Notes: generated from the sequence alone by a model not told the origin. 42,878 nt of DNA from Terriglobia bacterium (GCA_020073105.1 JAIQFW010000006.1:1-42878); one strand, 5' to 3'. Shown: positions 24,466-32,288, counted from the first letter of the stretch. Program-made: numbers and translations.

Positions 24466-24609
24466 TCACGATTTCTGTGGTGGGAATAACTTCTCCGGCT
24501 TCTTCTTCGAGACCTTCACGTTCTCCCGCTTCATGGGCTTCGACTGAAGCAGGCTCTGCACGATCCCCTCGAATTTTGCGCGATCTACTTTGAGCGATTT
24601 CTTCGCCAT
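24466..24609 (-). CDS. 47-residue lysine-rich small protein
   Basis: ATG at 24609 to TGA at 24466. The translation begins AKKSLKVDRAKFEGIVQSLL and continues with KPMKRENVKVSKKKPEKLF. It is strongly basic with one amphipathic helix. Similar short proteins starting with a K-x-D-R-A-K-F segment are, from memory, scattered in acidobacterial genomes, but I know no function. It faces away from the tRNA at 24782, whose promoter region it shares. It is too short to be certain, yet its coding bias and clean ends support it. Confidence 0.55.
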   Translation of the reverse strand: MAKKSLKVDRAKFEGIVQSLLQSKPMKRENVKVSKKKPEKLFPPQKS

Positions 24610-24781
24610 GGCACGATTTCTCTAAGTCGTTGAAAGTGGTAAAAAGTGGCCGCGCGTCGCCTGAGAATCTGCGGGTGTAACCCGCATCGGCTCAATCATT
24701 CACGCGGTTTTCCACGTTTGCCTGTGGATCATTTCCATTTCCACACTTGACAGTATTGCTACTATGCCGCGCACGAATGGC

Positions 24782-24871
24782 GGAGGAGATGAGCAAACCG
24801 CTAGGCTCAGCGGCCTTAAAAGCCGCCAAACTCCTGACCGAGTTTTGTGGGTTCAACTCCCATCTCCTCCG
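24782..24871 (+). tRNA. Atypical 9/3 tRNA, anticodon UAA, predicted serine acceptor
   Basis: The 90-base RNA folds with a perfect 9-bp acceptor stem, GGAGGAGAT (24782-24790) with ATCTCCTCC (24862-24870), and discriminator G at 24871. The D stem GAGC/GCTC (24791-24794, 24805-24808) follows with no linker. The anticodon stem GCGGC/GCCGC holds loop CTTAAAA, anticodon TAA (24817-24819). The long variable arm AAACTC/GAGTTT has a six-base loop. The T stem is only 3 bp (GGG/CCC) around the canonical loop TTCAACT. A 9+3 branch keeps the usual 12 bp. Read as 7/5, the base at position 8 would be A instead of the universal U, and the T stem would need a G-U pair. G73 plus a long variable arm are serine identity features; leucine tRNAs normally have A73. 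CCA is not encoded. Two further pairs outside the stem (24780-24781 with 24871-24872) extend complementarity to 11 bp. A TTGACA sits at 24747 but no clear -10. Confidence 0.85.
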
Positions 24872-24894
24872 CGCCTCTGGAAAGGAGCCGCTCC

Positions 24895-25113
24895 GTGAAA
24901 AGCGACACCGAGAAAATACTACTCCAGTTCAAAGAGGATGTGTGGCGGATTCTCGCCACTGTCTGCCACGCGCTGCTGGCAATCATTGCAGCACTCCAGA
25001 ATCCGGCAGCAAAGACAACATCCCTTTCTCAAGCCGCCTCAGCAGTCCGCTCAGTTCTTGTCTCCGCTGATCTACTGAGCGATGAAGCGCGGCAATCTCG
25101 CGATCCCGAGTAG
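24895..25113 (+). CDS. 72-residue small protein downstream of the tRNA
   Basis: A frame from the GTG at 24895, seven bases after AAAGGAG (24881-24887), only 23 bases beyond the tRNA and with no terminator between, so tRNA and protein may share a transcript. The sequence has a charged N terminus (KSDTEKILLQFKEDVWRIL), a hydrophobic segment (ATVCHALLAIIAAL) and a polar tail. Function unknown. An opposing minus-strand 64-codon frame (25177-24983) overlaps it and also has a possible ribosome-binding site, so the coding strand is uncertain. Confidence 0.45.
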   Translation: MKSDTEKILLQFKEDVWRILATVCHALLAIIAALQNPAAKTTSLSQAASAVRSVLVSADLLSDEARQSRDPE

Positions 25114-25117
25114 CATT

Positions 25118-25150
25118 GCGGGCTGGCTTTCGGCTGGCCCGCTTCTTTCC
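25118..25150 (+). terminator. Probable terminator after the small protein
   Basis: GCGGGC (25118-25123) pairs with GCCCGC (25137-25142), and inner TGGC with GCTG adds wobble pairs; TTCTTTCC follows. The rest of the gap to 25376 holds nothing I can identify. Confidence 0.5.
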
Positions 25151-25376
25151 CCTGTCACGGCTGGCCCTAATTGTCACTTCCGCCCCCTTGATGCGTCAAA
25201 TGCATAATCGTGCGTTAGCACAAGCTTGCGCTGTTTGTTTGCCAACAACGGGGTTAATCAGCGCCACCCCACACTGTAGCGGGTTTGGACGAAATGTCAG
25301 GGTAGAGGCAGCAAAAGGGAATATGAGAAGGCCGGTTGTCCATTCAAGCCCGATTTGGGTTGGGCGGGAACCTAGC

Positions 25377-26459
25377 CTATTGAACGGCAGTAGCCGTTTC
25401 CTGCTTCAGCTTTTCCGCCTGGTAGTGGGTCACCAGCGCTTCGACCAGCGGTTGGAGCTTGCCATCCATGACCTGCTCCAGTTGATGGATCGTCAGGCCG
25501 ATGCGATGGTCGGTCACGCGGTTTTGAGGAAAGTTGTAGGTGCGAATCTTCTCGCTGCGGTCGCCGGAGCCGACCATCTGTTTGCGTTCTTTGGCCAGGG
25601 CCTCTTGCTGCTTCTGCATCTCCATCTCGTACAAACGGGAGCGCAGCACGCGCATGGCTTTGTCGCGGTTCTTGATCTGTGACTTCTCGTCCTGGCAGCT
25701 GACCACGGTGTTGGTAGGAATATGCGTGATGCGGACGGCGGAATACGTCGTATTCACCGACTGTCCGCCAGGGCCTGACGAACAGAAGGTATCGACCCGC
25801 AAGTCCTTGGCTTCAATCTTGACATCCACGTCTTCCGCTTCCGGCAGCACGGCCACCGTCACGGCCGAGGTGTGGACGCGTCCTTGTTGCTCCGTAGCCG
25901 GCACGCGCTGCACGCGGTGCACGCCGCTTTCGTATTTCAGACGCGAGTAAACCCGCTGCCCCTGAATCATGGCAATGACTTCCTTCAGTCCACCCACAGC
26001 GGAGTCAGATGTGGAGAGCACCTCCACCTTCCAACCCTGGGTCTCGGCGTAACGGGTGTACATGCGAAACAGTTCCGCCGCGAAAAGGGTGGCTTCGTCG
26101 CCACCGGTGCCAGCACGAATTTCCAGAATGATGTCCTTTTCGTCGTTCGGGTCTTTGGGAAGCAACAGGACCTTCAGCTCCTCTTCCACGGCGGCGACTC
26201 GCGCTTGCAGTTTGTCCAGCTCTTCCTGGGCGTAGGCCCGCATTTCAGGATCTTTTTCGTCGGCCAGCATGGCCTTGCTTTCGGCGATGCCCCGCGTCAG
26301 GTCCTTGTATTCCCGGTATCTCTCGACGATGGGCGTTATTTCGCTGTGCGCCTTGGCGGTCTTCTGGTATTTCGCCGAGTCATTGATCGTCTCCGGTGAG
26401 GCGAGTGCATGCGTCAGCTCTTCGTAGCGGGCTTCGATTTGGTCAAGTCGTTCAAACAT
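25377..26459 (-). CDS. prfA: Peptide chain release factor 1
   Basis: A 360-residue class I release factor recognising UAA and UAG and triggering peptidyl-tRNA hydrolysis on the ribosome. The catalytic GGQ is in [20 protein letters not shown], and the codon-recognition PxT tripeptide of RF1 is seen as PAT in [18 protein letters not shown], which excludes RF2 (SPF). The N-terminal coiled-coil domain ([20 protein letters not shown]) is complete. Its glutamine methyltransferase PrmC is encoded 6 kb away at 32394 rather than adjacent. A 36-base inverted-repeat arm begins directly before the start codon, so the leader is unusual. Confidence 0.96.
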   Translation of the reverse strand: MFERLDQIEARYEELTHALASPETINDSAKYQKTAKAHSEITPIVERYREYKDLTRGIAESKAMLADEKDPEMRAYAQEELDKLQARVAAVEEELKVLLLPKDPNDEKDIILEIRAGTGGDEATLFAAELFRMYTRYAETQGWKVEVLSTSDSAVGGLKEVIAMIQGQRVYSRLKYESGVHRVQRVPATEQQGRVHTSAVTVAVLPEAEDVDVKIEAKDLRVDTFCSSGPGGQSVNTTYSAVRITHIPTNTVVSCQDEKSQIKNRDKAMRVLRSRLYEMEMQKQQEALAKERKQMVGSGDRSEKIRTYNFPQNRVTDHRIGLTIHQLEQVMDGKLQPLVEALVTHYQAEKLKQETATAVQ

Positions 26460-26495
26460 CGTCGTTGGTCGTTCGTCGTACGTCGTTGGCCCTTC
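26460..26495. repeat. Left arm of a 36-bp inverted repeat
   Basis: Built from the words GTCGTTGGTCGTTCGTCG and CGTCGTTGGCCCTTC. It is complementary to 26969-27004 at about 33 of 36 positions. It lies between the prfA start codon and the 3' end of the four-helix-bundle gene. Confidence 0.8.
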
Positions 26496-26500
26496 GCCTT

Positions 26501-26867
26501 TTAGGCTGCGGTCTTAGTCAAAGAGTTAATCAATCCGCTAAGCGCACGGCCCACTCCGTCAGCTGATTCCAGGAGACTCTGCGCGCGGTCTCCGGGACAA
26601 GTATTGTAATTCCCTTGCGATCAAGAGCTGGGTTTGCAATTCCAGCAGTGAACCGCGAGCGTGAAACAGAAAATGTGTAAACTCGCGATCCGATCTGTGC
26701 CCCTTACCTTCAGCAATATTGCTAGCTATTGAAACTCCCGCGCGGCGCATTTGCTGTGTGATGCCGTAGACTTCATGTTTCGGAAATGTCTCGGTACCCC
26801 GATAGACCTGAACTGCTAACTGCATTGCTTCCTGCCAAACCCGTAGTTCCTTGAACGATGACGGCAT
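26501..26867 (-). pseudogene. Four-helix-bundle protein (23S rRNA IVS-type), frameshifted
   Basis: The first 90 or so residues (SFKELRVWQEAMQLAVQVYR, FPKHEVYGITQQMRRAGVSI, ASNIAEGKG, FLFHARGSLLELQTQL) match the four-helix-bundle family first seen in 23S rRNA intervening sequences. The frame then runs to a stop at 26559 with an atypical tail SRRPRAESPGIS. In the adjacent frame, from about 26605, the expected ending appears: GDRAQSLLESADGVGRALSG then [10 protein letters not shown], stopping at 26501. One base has therefore been lost near 26605-26610, unless the shift is programmed or a sequencing error. The intact product would be about 121 residues. The gene is enclosed by a 36-bp inverted repeat. 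Confidence 0.75.
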
Positions 26868-26968
26868 GAGCCACCTCCGTCACCACGCTAACCAACGGTA
26901 GTTCGTCGGCCAGTGACGAATGAACAGCTGCCAACCGGCGCTTGTGGGAATCCTTCTTGCCGTGGGAT

Positions 26969-27004
26969 GAAGGGCCAACGACCAACGACGAACGACCAAC
27001 GACG
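26969..27004. repeat. Right arm of the 36-bp inverted repeat
   Basis: Words GAAGGGCCAACGACCAACG and ACGAACGACCAACGACG, the complement of the arm at 26460-26495. It ends 10 bases before the DUF1385 stop codon. Between this arm and the pseudogene start are further diverged words of the same type (TTCGTCGGCCAGTGACGAA). Confidence 0.8.
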
Positions 27005-27013
27005 GGTTCCCCC

Positions 27014-28015
27014 CTACGCAATCACCAATTCGCCGCCGCGCTGCTTCTCCAGCGACATGGCCTCATCCAACGCGATGATCGCGCATTGTGCCTGATCATC
27101 AGAGGGAGGCTGGGTGGTGATCCGCTGCAGCCAAAGCCCGGGAGCGGTCATCAACGCAAACAGAGAACCGCGATGTTTGGCAGCAAAACGGATGATCTCG
27201 TACGACAATCCCGTGATTACCGGCAGCAACGCAATCCGCAACGCGAACCGGGCCCAAAACGTGGTCACCGGAAACAGCATGTAAATCAGGATCGAGATGA
27301 TCATCACCGTCATCAGGAAGCTAGTGCCACAGCGCGGGTGGTAGGTCGAATACTTCTGCACTGCCGCGGTTTCGAGCGGATCGCCGTTTTCAAACGCGAA
27401 AACCGTCTTGTGTTCGGCCCCGTGATACTGGTAGACGCGGCGAATGTCCGGCCACAACGAGGTAGCCCAGATAAACAGCAGGAACAGCGCCAGCCGAATG
27501 ACACCGTCCACCAGGTTGAACATGATCTGCCCGCCCAGGTCCGGATCGACCTTCTTCAACTCGGTCGCCGCCAGCAGCGGCAGGTACTTGTACATGAAAA
27601 TGAAGAAGCCCAACGAAAACATAATGTTGACGGTCGCGATCCAGCCACTGATTTCCAGCTTCTTCTTTTTCGGCCCGCCTGGGTCGGGTTCGGGCTGCAG
27701 CTCCTCCAGGGCAACGTTGGCGGAGAACTTGAGCGCACGAAAACCCAGCGTCATCGCATGGCCAAGGGTAATGACACCCCGAACCACGGGCCAGCCCATC
27801 CATTTGTGCTTCTCGGAAAGACGTTCCAGTGGCTCACTGTGGGTTTCGACCTCCCCTGACGGCTTACGACAGGCAATTCCCCACGCGTGCGGGCTCCGCA
27901 TCATTACGCCCTCGAGTACCGCTTGTCCGCCGACCAGGGTCTCCTCCCCGCCTTCCAGGGCAGGCAAGAGCTGCACGGCCGTCAGGAAACGCCACAATGT
28001 TCGCCAGAACCGCAT
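27014..28015 (-). CDS. DUF1385 membrane protein (YqhQ-like)
   Basis: A 333-residue membrane protein of the DUF1385 family. Diagnostic segments are VGGQAVLEGVMMRSPHAWGI near the N terminus, WPVVRGVITLGHAM, the YHGAEHKTVFAFENGDPL block with conserved His and Glu, and YSTYHPRCGTSFLM. About five hydrophobic helices lie between. The biochemical role is unknown; the conserved His/Glu/Cys residues suggest metal binding. In many bacteria DUF1385 genes neighbour prfA and prmC, and here prfA is indeed next, separated only by the frameshifted gene. I take the ATG at 28015; the frame opens at 28078. Confidence 0.9.
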   Translation of the reverse strand: MRFWRTLWRFLTAVQLLPALEGGEETLVGGQAVLEGVMMRSPHAWGIACRKPSGEVETHSEPLERLSEKHKWMGWPVVRGVITLGHAMTLGFRALKFSANVALEELQPEPDPGGPKKKKLEISGWIATVNIMFSLGFFIFMYKYLPLLAATELKKVDPDLGGQIMFNLVDGVIRLALFLLFIWATSLWPDIRRVYQYHGAEHKTVFAFENGDPLETAAVQKYSTYHPRCGTSFLMTVMIISILIYMLFPVTTFWARFALRIALLPVITGLSYEIIRFAAKHRGSLFALMTAPGLWLQRITTQPPSDDQAQCAIIALDEAMSLEKQRGGELVIA

Positions 28016-28193
28016 AGTGATTGGATGATTCTTCAGAGGACTACGAACCACCTGTAGGGTACCACAGCCGGGGTTCATTTAAGATGGACTGCGAACGACT
28101 GTAAGCGGTTGGTTGATTGGGGTTTAGAGGGATTCCGCCGAGTTTTGCTCCACCCGGGCGGACCGAGCACCCGTCTCCACACAAGAACTGACT

Positions 28194-29906
28194 ATGCAAA
28201 ACCTAGCCGAGACCTGCGAACGCACTGCCGCCACCACCAAGAAGCTGGAAAAGGTGGCAATCGTCGCGGAGTATTTCAAGTCAACCGCGCCCGCCGAGGC
28301 TGCAGTCTCGGCAGTCTTTCTGTCAGGTAGGCCTTTTCCGGTGTGGGAGGAGACCACCCTGCAGGTGGGCGGTGCCCTGCTGTGGCGGTTGGTTCAGGAA
28401 CTCTCGGGAAGAACTGACCAGGAACTGACCGCAGCCTACCGCAGGCTGGGCGATCTCGGCGCGGTAGCGGCTGAGCTTCCAGATCGTGTGGGGACGGGCG
28501 ACCTCGCCCGTCCAAGCGTGCTCGCTGTGCAAGCCGCATTTCGCAAGATTGCTGCGGCTCGCGGCCCCGCAGTCAAAGGCGCCGGAGTACGAGACCTGCT
28601 CTCCCAAGCGACACCGCTTGAGGCCAAATACATCATCAAGATCATGACTGGCGACCTTCGGATTGGACTTAAGGAGAGCCTGGTCGAAGAAGCCATCGCC
28701 AAGGCATATGGCACGACATTACCCGAAGTGCAGCGCGCCAACATGTTGCTCGGGGACATCGGGGAGACCTTGCGGTTGGCCGCTGACGGCAAGCTAGGCC
28801 AGGCGAAGATGCGTCTCTTCCACCCGCTGGGTTTTATGCTTGCCAGCCCGGCGGCGTCCGCTGAGCAGGCACTCAGCTATTTCGACAATGCTTTGGTGGA
28901 AGACAAGTACGACGGCATTCGGGCCCAGGCGCATGTCTCGGGCGACGAAGTGCGGATCTTCTCGCGTACCCGCGATGAAATTACGGAGTCATTCCCCGAG
29001 CTTCCTGACGCGCTCGCAGGTTTGCCGCAGGATGCAATTCTGGACGGTGAGGTTGTGGCCTGGAGCTATTTGGCGACAGAGTCGGGCGAGTCAGGTCGGG
29101 CGCTGCCGTTTAGTGCGCTTCAGCAGCGTCTGGGGCGAAAGAAAGTCAGCGATCAACTCATGCGGCAGGTCCCGGTCGCATATCTGGTGTTCGATGTGCT
29201 CTACGCCGGTGGCGAATTGCTGATTGATCGTCCGCTCAGTGAGCGGGCGAAGATTCTGGACGGGCTGCTGACAGGCCGGTCGTCTGAGCGCCGGGCGAGG
29301 ACGCCCGGCCTCCGTCAAGGGAAGCTGGTATTCGAACCGGAGGAACCGTCACTGAGCGCTCAGGTGATTCGATCGCCGGTGTCACAAGCATCTTCGCCGG
29401 AAGAACTGGATCAACTTTTCGAAGCCGCGCAAGCTCGCGGCAACGAAGGCCTAATGATCAAAGATCCCGAGTCCGTTTACACACCCGGGCGACGCGGTAA
29501 GTCATGGCTCAAACTCAAGCGTGAGTTGGCGACCCTGGACGTGGTTGTGACTGCCGTCGAGTATGGACACGGCAAACGCATCGGTGTCCTCAGCGATTAC
29601 ACATTTGCGGTGTGGGATGGCGAGCGCCTGGTGAATATCGGCAAAGCGTACTCGGGCCTCACCGACTCAGAAATCTCGGAGATGACCAAATGGTTTCTGG
29701 AGCATGTTGTCGATGACCAGGGCTTTCGGCTGATGGTCGAGCCGAAGATCGTGCTGGAAGTGGCCTTCAACAACATGATGCGGTCGGACCGTCATGAGAG
29801 CGGCTACGCCCTAAGATTTCCCCGCATCGTACGCCTGCGGCCGGACAAGTTACCCGACGAAGCGGATGCGCTCGAGAGGGTCGAGGAAATTTACCTGAAG
29901 CAGTGA
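28194..29906 (+). CDS. ATP-dependent DNA ligase
   Basis: A 570-residue ligase of the archaeal/LigB type, with an N-terminal helical DNA-binding domain (1-220), an adenylation domain and an OB domain. The lysine of motif I is K238 in VEDKYDGIRAQ; motif III is in VAYLVFDVLYAGGELL, motif IV in GNEGLMIKDPESVY and motif V in SWLKLKRE. It seals nicks using ATP, and most bacteria also carry the NAD-dependent LigA. It is a stand-alone ligase without polymerase or nuclease domains. Two palindromic elements are carried in frame, at residues 99-109 (GTGDLARPS) and 365-373 (RRARTPG); both sit in linkers outside catalytic motifs. Confidence 0.93.
   Translation: MQNLAETCERTAATTKKLEKVAIVAEYFKSTAPAEAAVSAVFLSGRPFPVWEETTLQVGGALLWRLVQELSGRTDQELTAAYRRLGDLGAVAAELPDRVGTGDLARPSVLAVQAAFRKIAAARGPAVKGAGVRDLLSQATPLEAKYIIKIMTGDLRIGLKESLVEEAIAKAYGTTLPEVQRANMLLGDIGETLRLAADGKLGQAKMRLFHPLGFMLASPAASAEQALSYFDNALVEDKYDGIRAQAHVSGDEVRIFSRTRDEITESFPELPDALAGLPQDAILDGEVVAWSYLATESGESGRALPFSALQQRLGRKKVSDQLMRQVPVAYLVFDVLYAGGELLIDRPLSERAKILDGLLTGRSSERRARTPGLRQGKLVFEPEEPSLSAQVIRSPVSQASSPEELDQLFEAAQARGNEGLMIKDPESVYTPGRRGKSWLKLKRELATLDVVVTAVEYGHGKRIGVLSDYTFAVWDGERLVNIGKAYSGLTDSEISEMTKWFLEHVVDDQGFRLMVEPKIVLEVAFNNMMRSDRHESGYALRFPRIVRLRPDKLPDEADALERVEEIYLKQ
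28492..28513. repeat. In-frame palindrome inside the ligase (first)
   Basis: GGACGGGCGA, two bases, then TCGCCCGTCC: a perfect 10-bp inverted repeat preceded by TGTGG. It encodes GTGDLARP within the ligase N-terminal domain. The purL element at 41506 shares its TGTGGGGACGGG start. Confidence 0.85.
29288..29313. repeat. In-frame palindrome inside the ligase (second)
   Basis: GCCGGGCG, four bases, CGCCCGGC (29290-29309) is a perfect 8-bp inverted repeat. The 26-base unit around it matches the prmC copy at 32724-32749 in reverse orientation at 25 of 26 positions. Confidence 0.85.
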
Positions 29907-29910
29907 AAAT

Positions 29911-30012
29911 AGCACTTAGCATTTGGCACTTAGCATTTGGCACTTGGCATTTAGTGCCACAAGGTCCTTGCCGCTTCCAGTGATGGCCACGCATGGCCAA
30001 ATGCTAAGTGCT
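29911..30012. repeat. AGCACTTAGCATTTGGC word inverted repeat
   Basis: Between the convergent ligase and metal transporter. AGCACTTAGCATTTGGC at 29911-29927 is perfectly complementary to 29996-30012; further tandem words CTTAGCATTTGGCACTTGG extend the left arm to 29955 and GCTAAATGCTGAATGCTGG extends the right arm to 30028. It may act as a bidirectional transcription stop, though no T-run is present. Confidence 0.85.
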
Positions 30013-30029
30013 AAATGCTGAATGCTGGT

Positions 30030-30965
30030 TCAGTGCCCGTGGTGCTCTTCCTCGCTCACCGGAATCACGCAACCGTGCGCCACTTCGCAAACCGCATGCT
30101 CAAACTGAATTGTGGTGTGGTCGATGCGGAAATTCTCATGCAACGTTTCTTTCACGTCGCGAAGAATGCGCTCGCTGACCGAGGGCGGAATATCGGCAAT
30201 TGAAATGTGACAGGAGAGAGCGGGGGTCTCCGATCCGATGCTCCACACGTGCAGATCGTGCACATCGTTGACCCCCTCGACCTTCCGTATCGAGGCTTCT
30301 ACCCGCTCCAGCTTGACCCCGCGCGGCGTGCCTTCGAGCAGGATGTTCAAAGTCTCGTCAATGATGCCAAAGCCTGACCACAGGATCAGCACCCCGATCC
30401 CGAACGAGAGCGCTGCATCGATCCAGTATTGGCCCGTCGCTAGGATCGCCCACCCGCCAACGATGACCGCGGCCGTCGAGACCGTGTCTCCAATCTCGTG
30501 CAGGAAGGCGCTCCGAATGTTTACGTCGCGCTTGGAGCCGTAGAGGAGCAGCGCGATGACCCCGTTCATCACCACGCCCGCCGCCGCCACCCAGATCATC
30601 ATGCCGGCGTGCACTGGCTCTGGATTCCGCAGGCGGCGGAATGCCTCGTACAGGATGAGGACCGAGACCACGACCAGGGAACCCGCATTCACCAACGCGG
30701 CCAGGACCCCGGCGCGATGCCAGCCGTAAGTCTTGGTGGCGCTGGGAGGGCGGGACTGCAGATACACCGCCACCAGCGAGAGCAGCAAAGCCAGCAGATC
30801 GGTGAGGTTGTGACCGGCTTCCGACAGTAGCGCCAGGGAATGAGCGCGGATACCGGCATATACCAGGAGCACGATGTAGGCCAGGGTCACGCCAAGGGAA
30901 AACTTCAAGACCTTTGAGGTCTTTCCCCGGTCGGATTGGCCTGCGTGCACGTGCATCTCTTCCAA
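30030..30965 (-). CDS. Cation diffusion facilitator (Zn/Co/Cd efflux)
   Basis: A 311-residue CDF transporter exporting divalent metals from the cytoplasm in exchange for protons. Six transmembrane helices are predicted. The paired metal-site motifs are SEAGHNLTDLLA (H52, D56) and HEIGDTVSTAAV (H156, D160), the His/Asp arrangement of zinc-preferring members. TYGWHRAGVLAALVNAG between helices 2 and 3 is typical of the CzcD group. A cytoplasmic domain follows (GVNDVHDLHVWSIGSETPAL) and a His-rich tail EEEHHGH. The divergent FAD oxidoreductase gene begins 154 bases away. Confidence 0.93.
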   Translation of the reverse strand: MEEMHVHAGQSDRGKTSKVLKFSLGVTLAYIVLLVYAGIRAHSLALLSEAGHNLTDLLALLLSLVAVYLQSRPPSATKTYGWHRAGVLAALVNAGSLVVVSVLILYEAFRRLRNPEPVHAGMMIWVAAAGVVMNGVIALLLYGSKRDVNIRSAFLHEIGDTVSTAAVIVGGWAILATGQYWIDAALSFGIGVLILWSGFGIIDETLNILLEGTPRGVKLERVEASIRKVEGVNDVHDLHVWSIGSETPALSCHISIADIPPSVSERILRDVKETLHENFRIDHTTIQFEHAVCEVAHGCVIPVSEEEHHGH

Positions 30966-31007
30966 GTTTAGGCGGGCGCAGAGCAGGGTTCAAGGCACGA
31001 AAGGAAC

Positions 31008-31056
31008 CTCTTAACTCTTCAACACACAGGACAAAGAGTTCACAGAGGATTTCAGT
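31008..31056. repeat. CACAGAGG word repeat between divergent genes
   Basis: AAGGAACCTCTTAACTCTTC and AAAGAGTTCACAGAGG, a partly self-complementary member of the dispersed purine/pyrimidine word family. It occupies the shared promoter region of the CDF transporter and FAD oxidoreductase. Confidence 0.5.
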
Positions 31057-31119
31057 TGGCTTCTTCTCTGTAGCAGAGCACAGCGGGTACAGGCCGTCTT
31101 GCAATACAATTCGGTTTCT

Positions 31120-32277
31120 ATGCAGACAGCCGAAGTCGTCATCATCGGCGGAGGCATCGTAGGCTCCAGCATCGCCTATCACCTGACCGCTGCCGGATGT
31201 AAAGACGTTCTGGTGATCGAGCGCGAAACCGCCCAGGGCAAGGGTTCCACCGGCAAGAGCATGGGCGGAGTGCGGGCCCAGTTCTCCACTCCGGTGAACA
31301 TCCAGATGTCGCTGTACTCCATTCCGTTCTACGCCAGTTTCGATGAGAGGCTGGGCTATCCTGCGGGCTATCGGCCGCAGGGCTATTTGTTCTGTGCCAC
31401 ACAGGACAAGCACCTCGCGTATCTGCGAACCAACCAGCAAGAGCAGATCGCTATGGGGCTGAAGAACGTCCGCATGGTGTCCGCCGATGAGATTCGTGGC
31501 ATGTTCCCACAACTGCGCTCGGACGACATCCTGGGCGGCAGCTTTTGCTCGACGGATGGTTTCGTCGATCCCTACAGCGCCATGAACGGCTTCATGTCCT
31601 GGGCCGCTGATCATGGGGCGAAATTGTGGAAGAACACTCCAGTAACCGCGATTCAGCGGGACGCCCGGGGGATCTCGGGTGTTGAAACCTCAAAGGGGCC
31701 CGTGTCCACTCGCAAAGTGGTGAACGCCGCAGGTCCATGGGCGGCCGGGGTGGCCGAGATGGCAGGTGTGGACCTGCCCGTCGAACCGCTGCGCCGCATG
31801 CTGGTTCCCACCGAACCCTTCGACCAGTTTCCCCATACCGCGCCCATGATCATTGATATGTCCAATGGCTTCCACTTCCGGCCGGAGAGCCTGGGGTTCC
31901 TGCTGGCCTGGAATGATCCCGAGGAAACGCCAGGGTTCAAGACTGACTTCGAGTCCACATTCATCGAAAAAATTCTGATGCGGGCGGCAGACCGGGTACC
32001 AATCTTTGAAAATCTCGCCGTCAATCCCAAGCGGGCCTGGGCAGGTCTCTACGAAATGACTCCAGACCACCACCCGATCCTCGGGGAAGTGCCGGGCGTT
32101 CCCGGATTCTTTCTCGCCAACGGCTTCAGCGGACATGGCGTCATGCACGCGCCAGCCACGGGCAAGATTCTGTCGGACCTGCTTCTGACCGGAAAGACCG
32201 ATCTCGTGGACGCGTCGCTGCTGAACCTGTCACGCTTTGCAGAAGGCCGAATGATCGAGGAGACTGCCGTCCTTTAG
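31120..32277 (+). CDS. FAD-dependent amine/sarcosine oxidase-like oxidoreductase
   Basis: A 385-residue flavoprotein of the D-amino-acid oxidase superfamily, closest in layout to the beta subunit of heterotetrameric sarcosine oxidase and related dehydrogenases. The dinucleotide fold [17 protein letters not shown] opens the protein, followed by [20 protein letters not shown], where the loop contacts FAD. The end carries [39 protein letters not shown], typical of the DAO family. Substrate is unknown; proline, glycine betaine derivatives or other secondary amines are possible. I choose the ATG at 31120; the upstream ATG at 31099 adds seven residues. Confidence 0.85.
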   Translation: MQTAEVVIIGGGIVGSSIAYHLTAAGCKDVLVIERETAQGKGSTGKSMGGVRAQFSTPVNIQMSLYSIPFYASFDERLGYPAGYRPQGYLFCATQDKHLAYLRTNQQEQIAMGLKNVRMVSADEIRGMFPQLRSDDILGGSFCSTDGFVDPYSAMNGFMSWAADHGAKLWKNTPVTAIQRDARGISGVETSKGPVSTRKVVNAAGPWAAGVAEMAGVDLPVEPLRRMLVPTEPFDQFPHTAPMIIDMSNGFHFRPESLGFLLAWNDPEETPGFKTDFESTFIEKILMRAADRVPIFENLAVNPKRAWAGLYEMTPDHHPILGEVPGVPGFFLANGFSGHGVMHAPATGKILSDLLLTGKTDLVDASLLNLSRFAEGRMIEETAVL

Positions 32278-32288
32278 ACAAACCTTGG

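Noticed and set aside
24817-24819. Stop-codon suppressor tRNA
   Set aside because: TAA here is the anticodon, so the codon read is UUA, not the stop UAA.
24780-24873. The tRNA read as ordinary 7/5 tRNA-Leu(UAA)
   Set aside because: That fold leaves A instead of the conserved U at position 8, needs a G-U pair in the T stem and has G where leucine tRNAs carry A73; the 9/3 fold pairs perfectly. It remains the main alternative.
24983-25177. 64-codon minus-strand frame opposite the 72-residue gene
   Set aside because: Plausible ribosome-binding site and a possible helix, but the plus-strand frame has a better-spaced site and position after the tRNA. Not certain.
29911-30028. CRISPR array from the repeated TTAGCATTTGGC words
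   Set aside because: Words are contiguous and variable with no spacers, and they face complementary arms; no cas genes are present.
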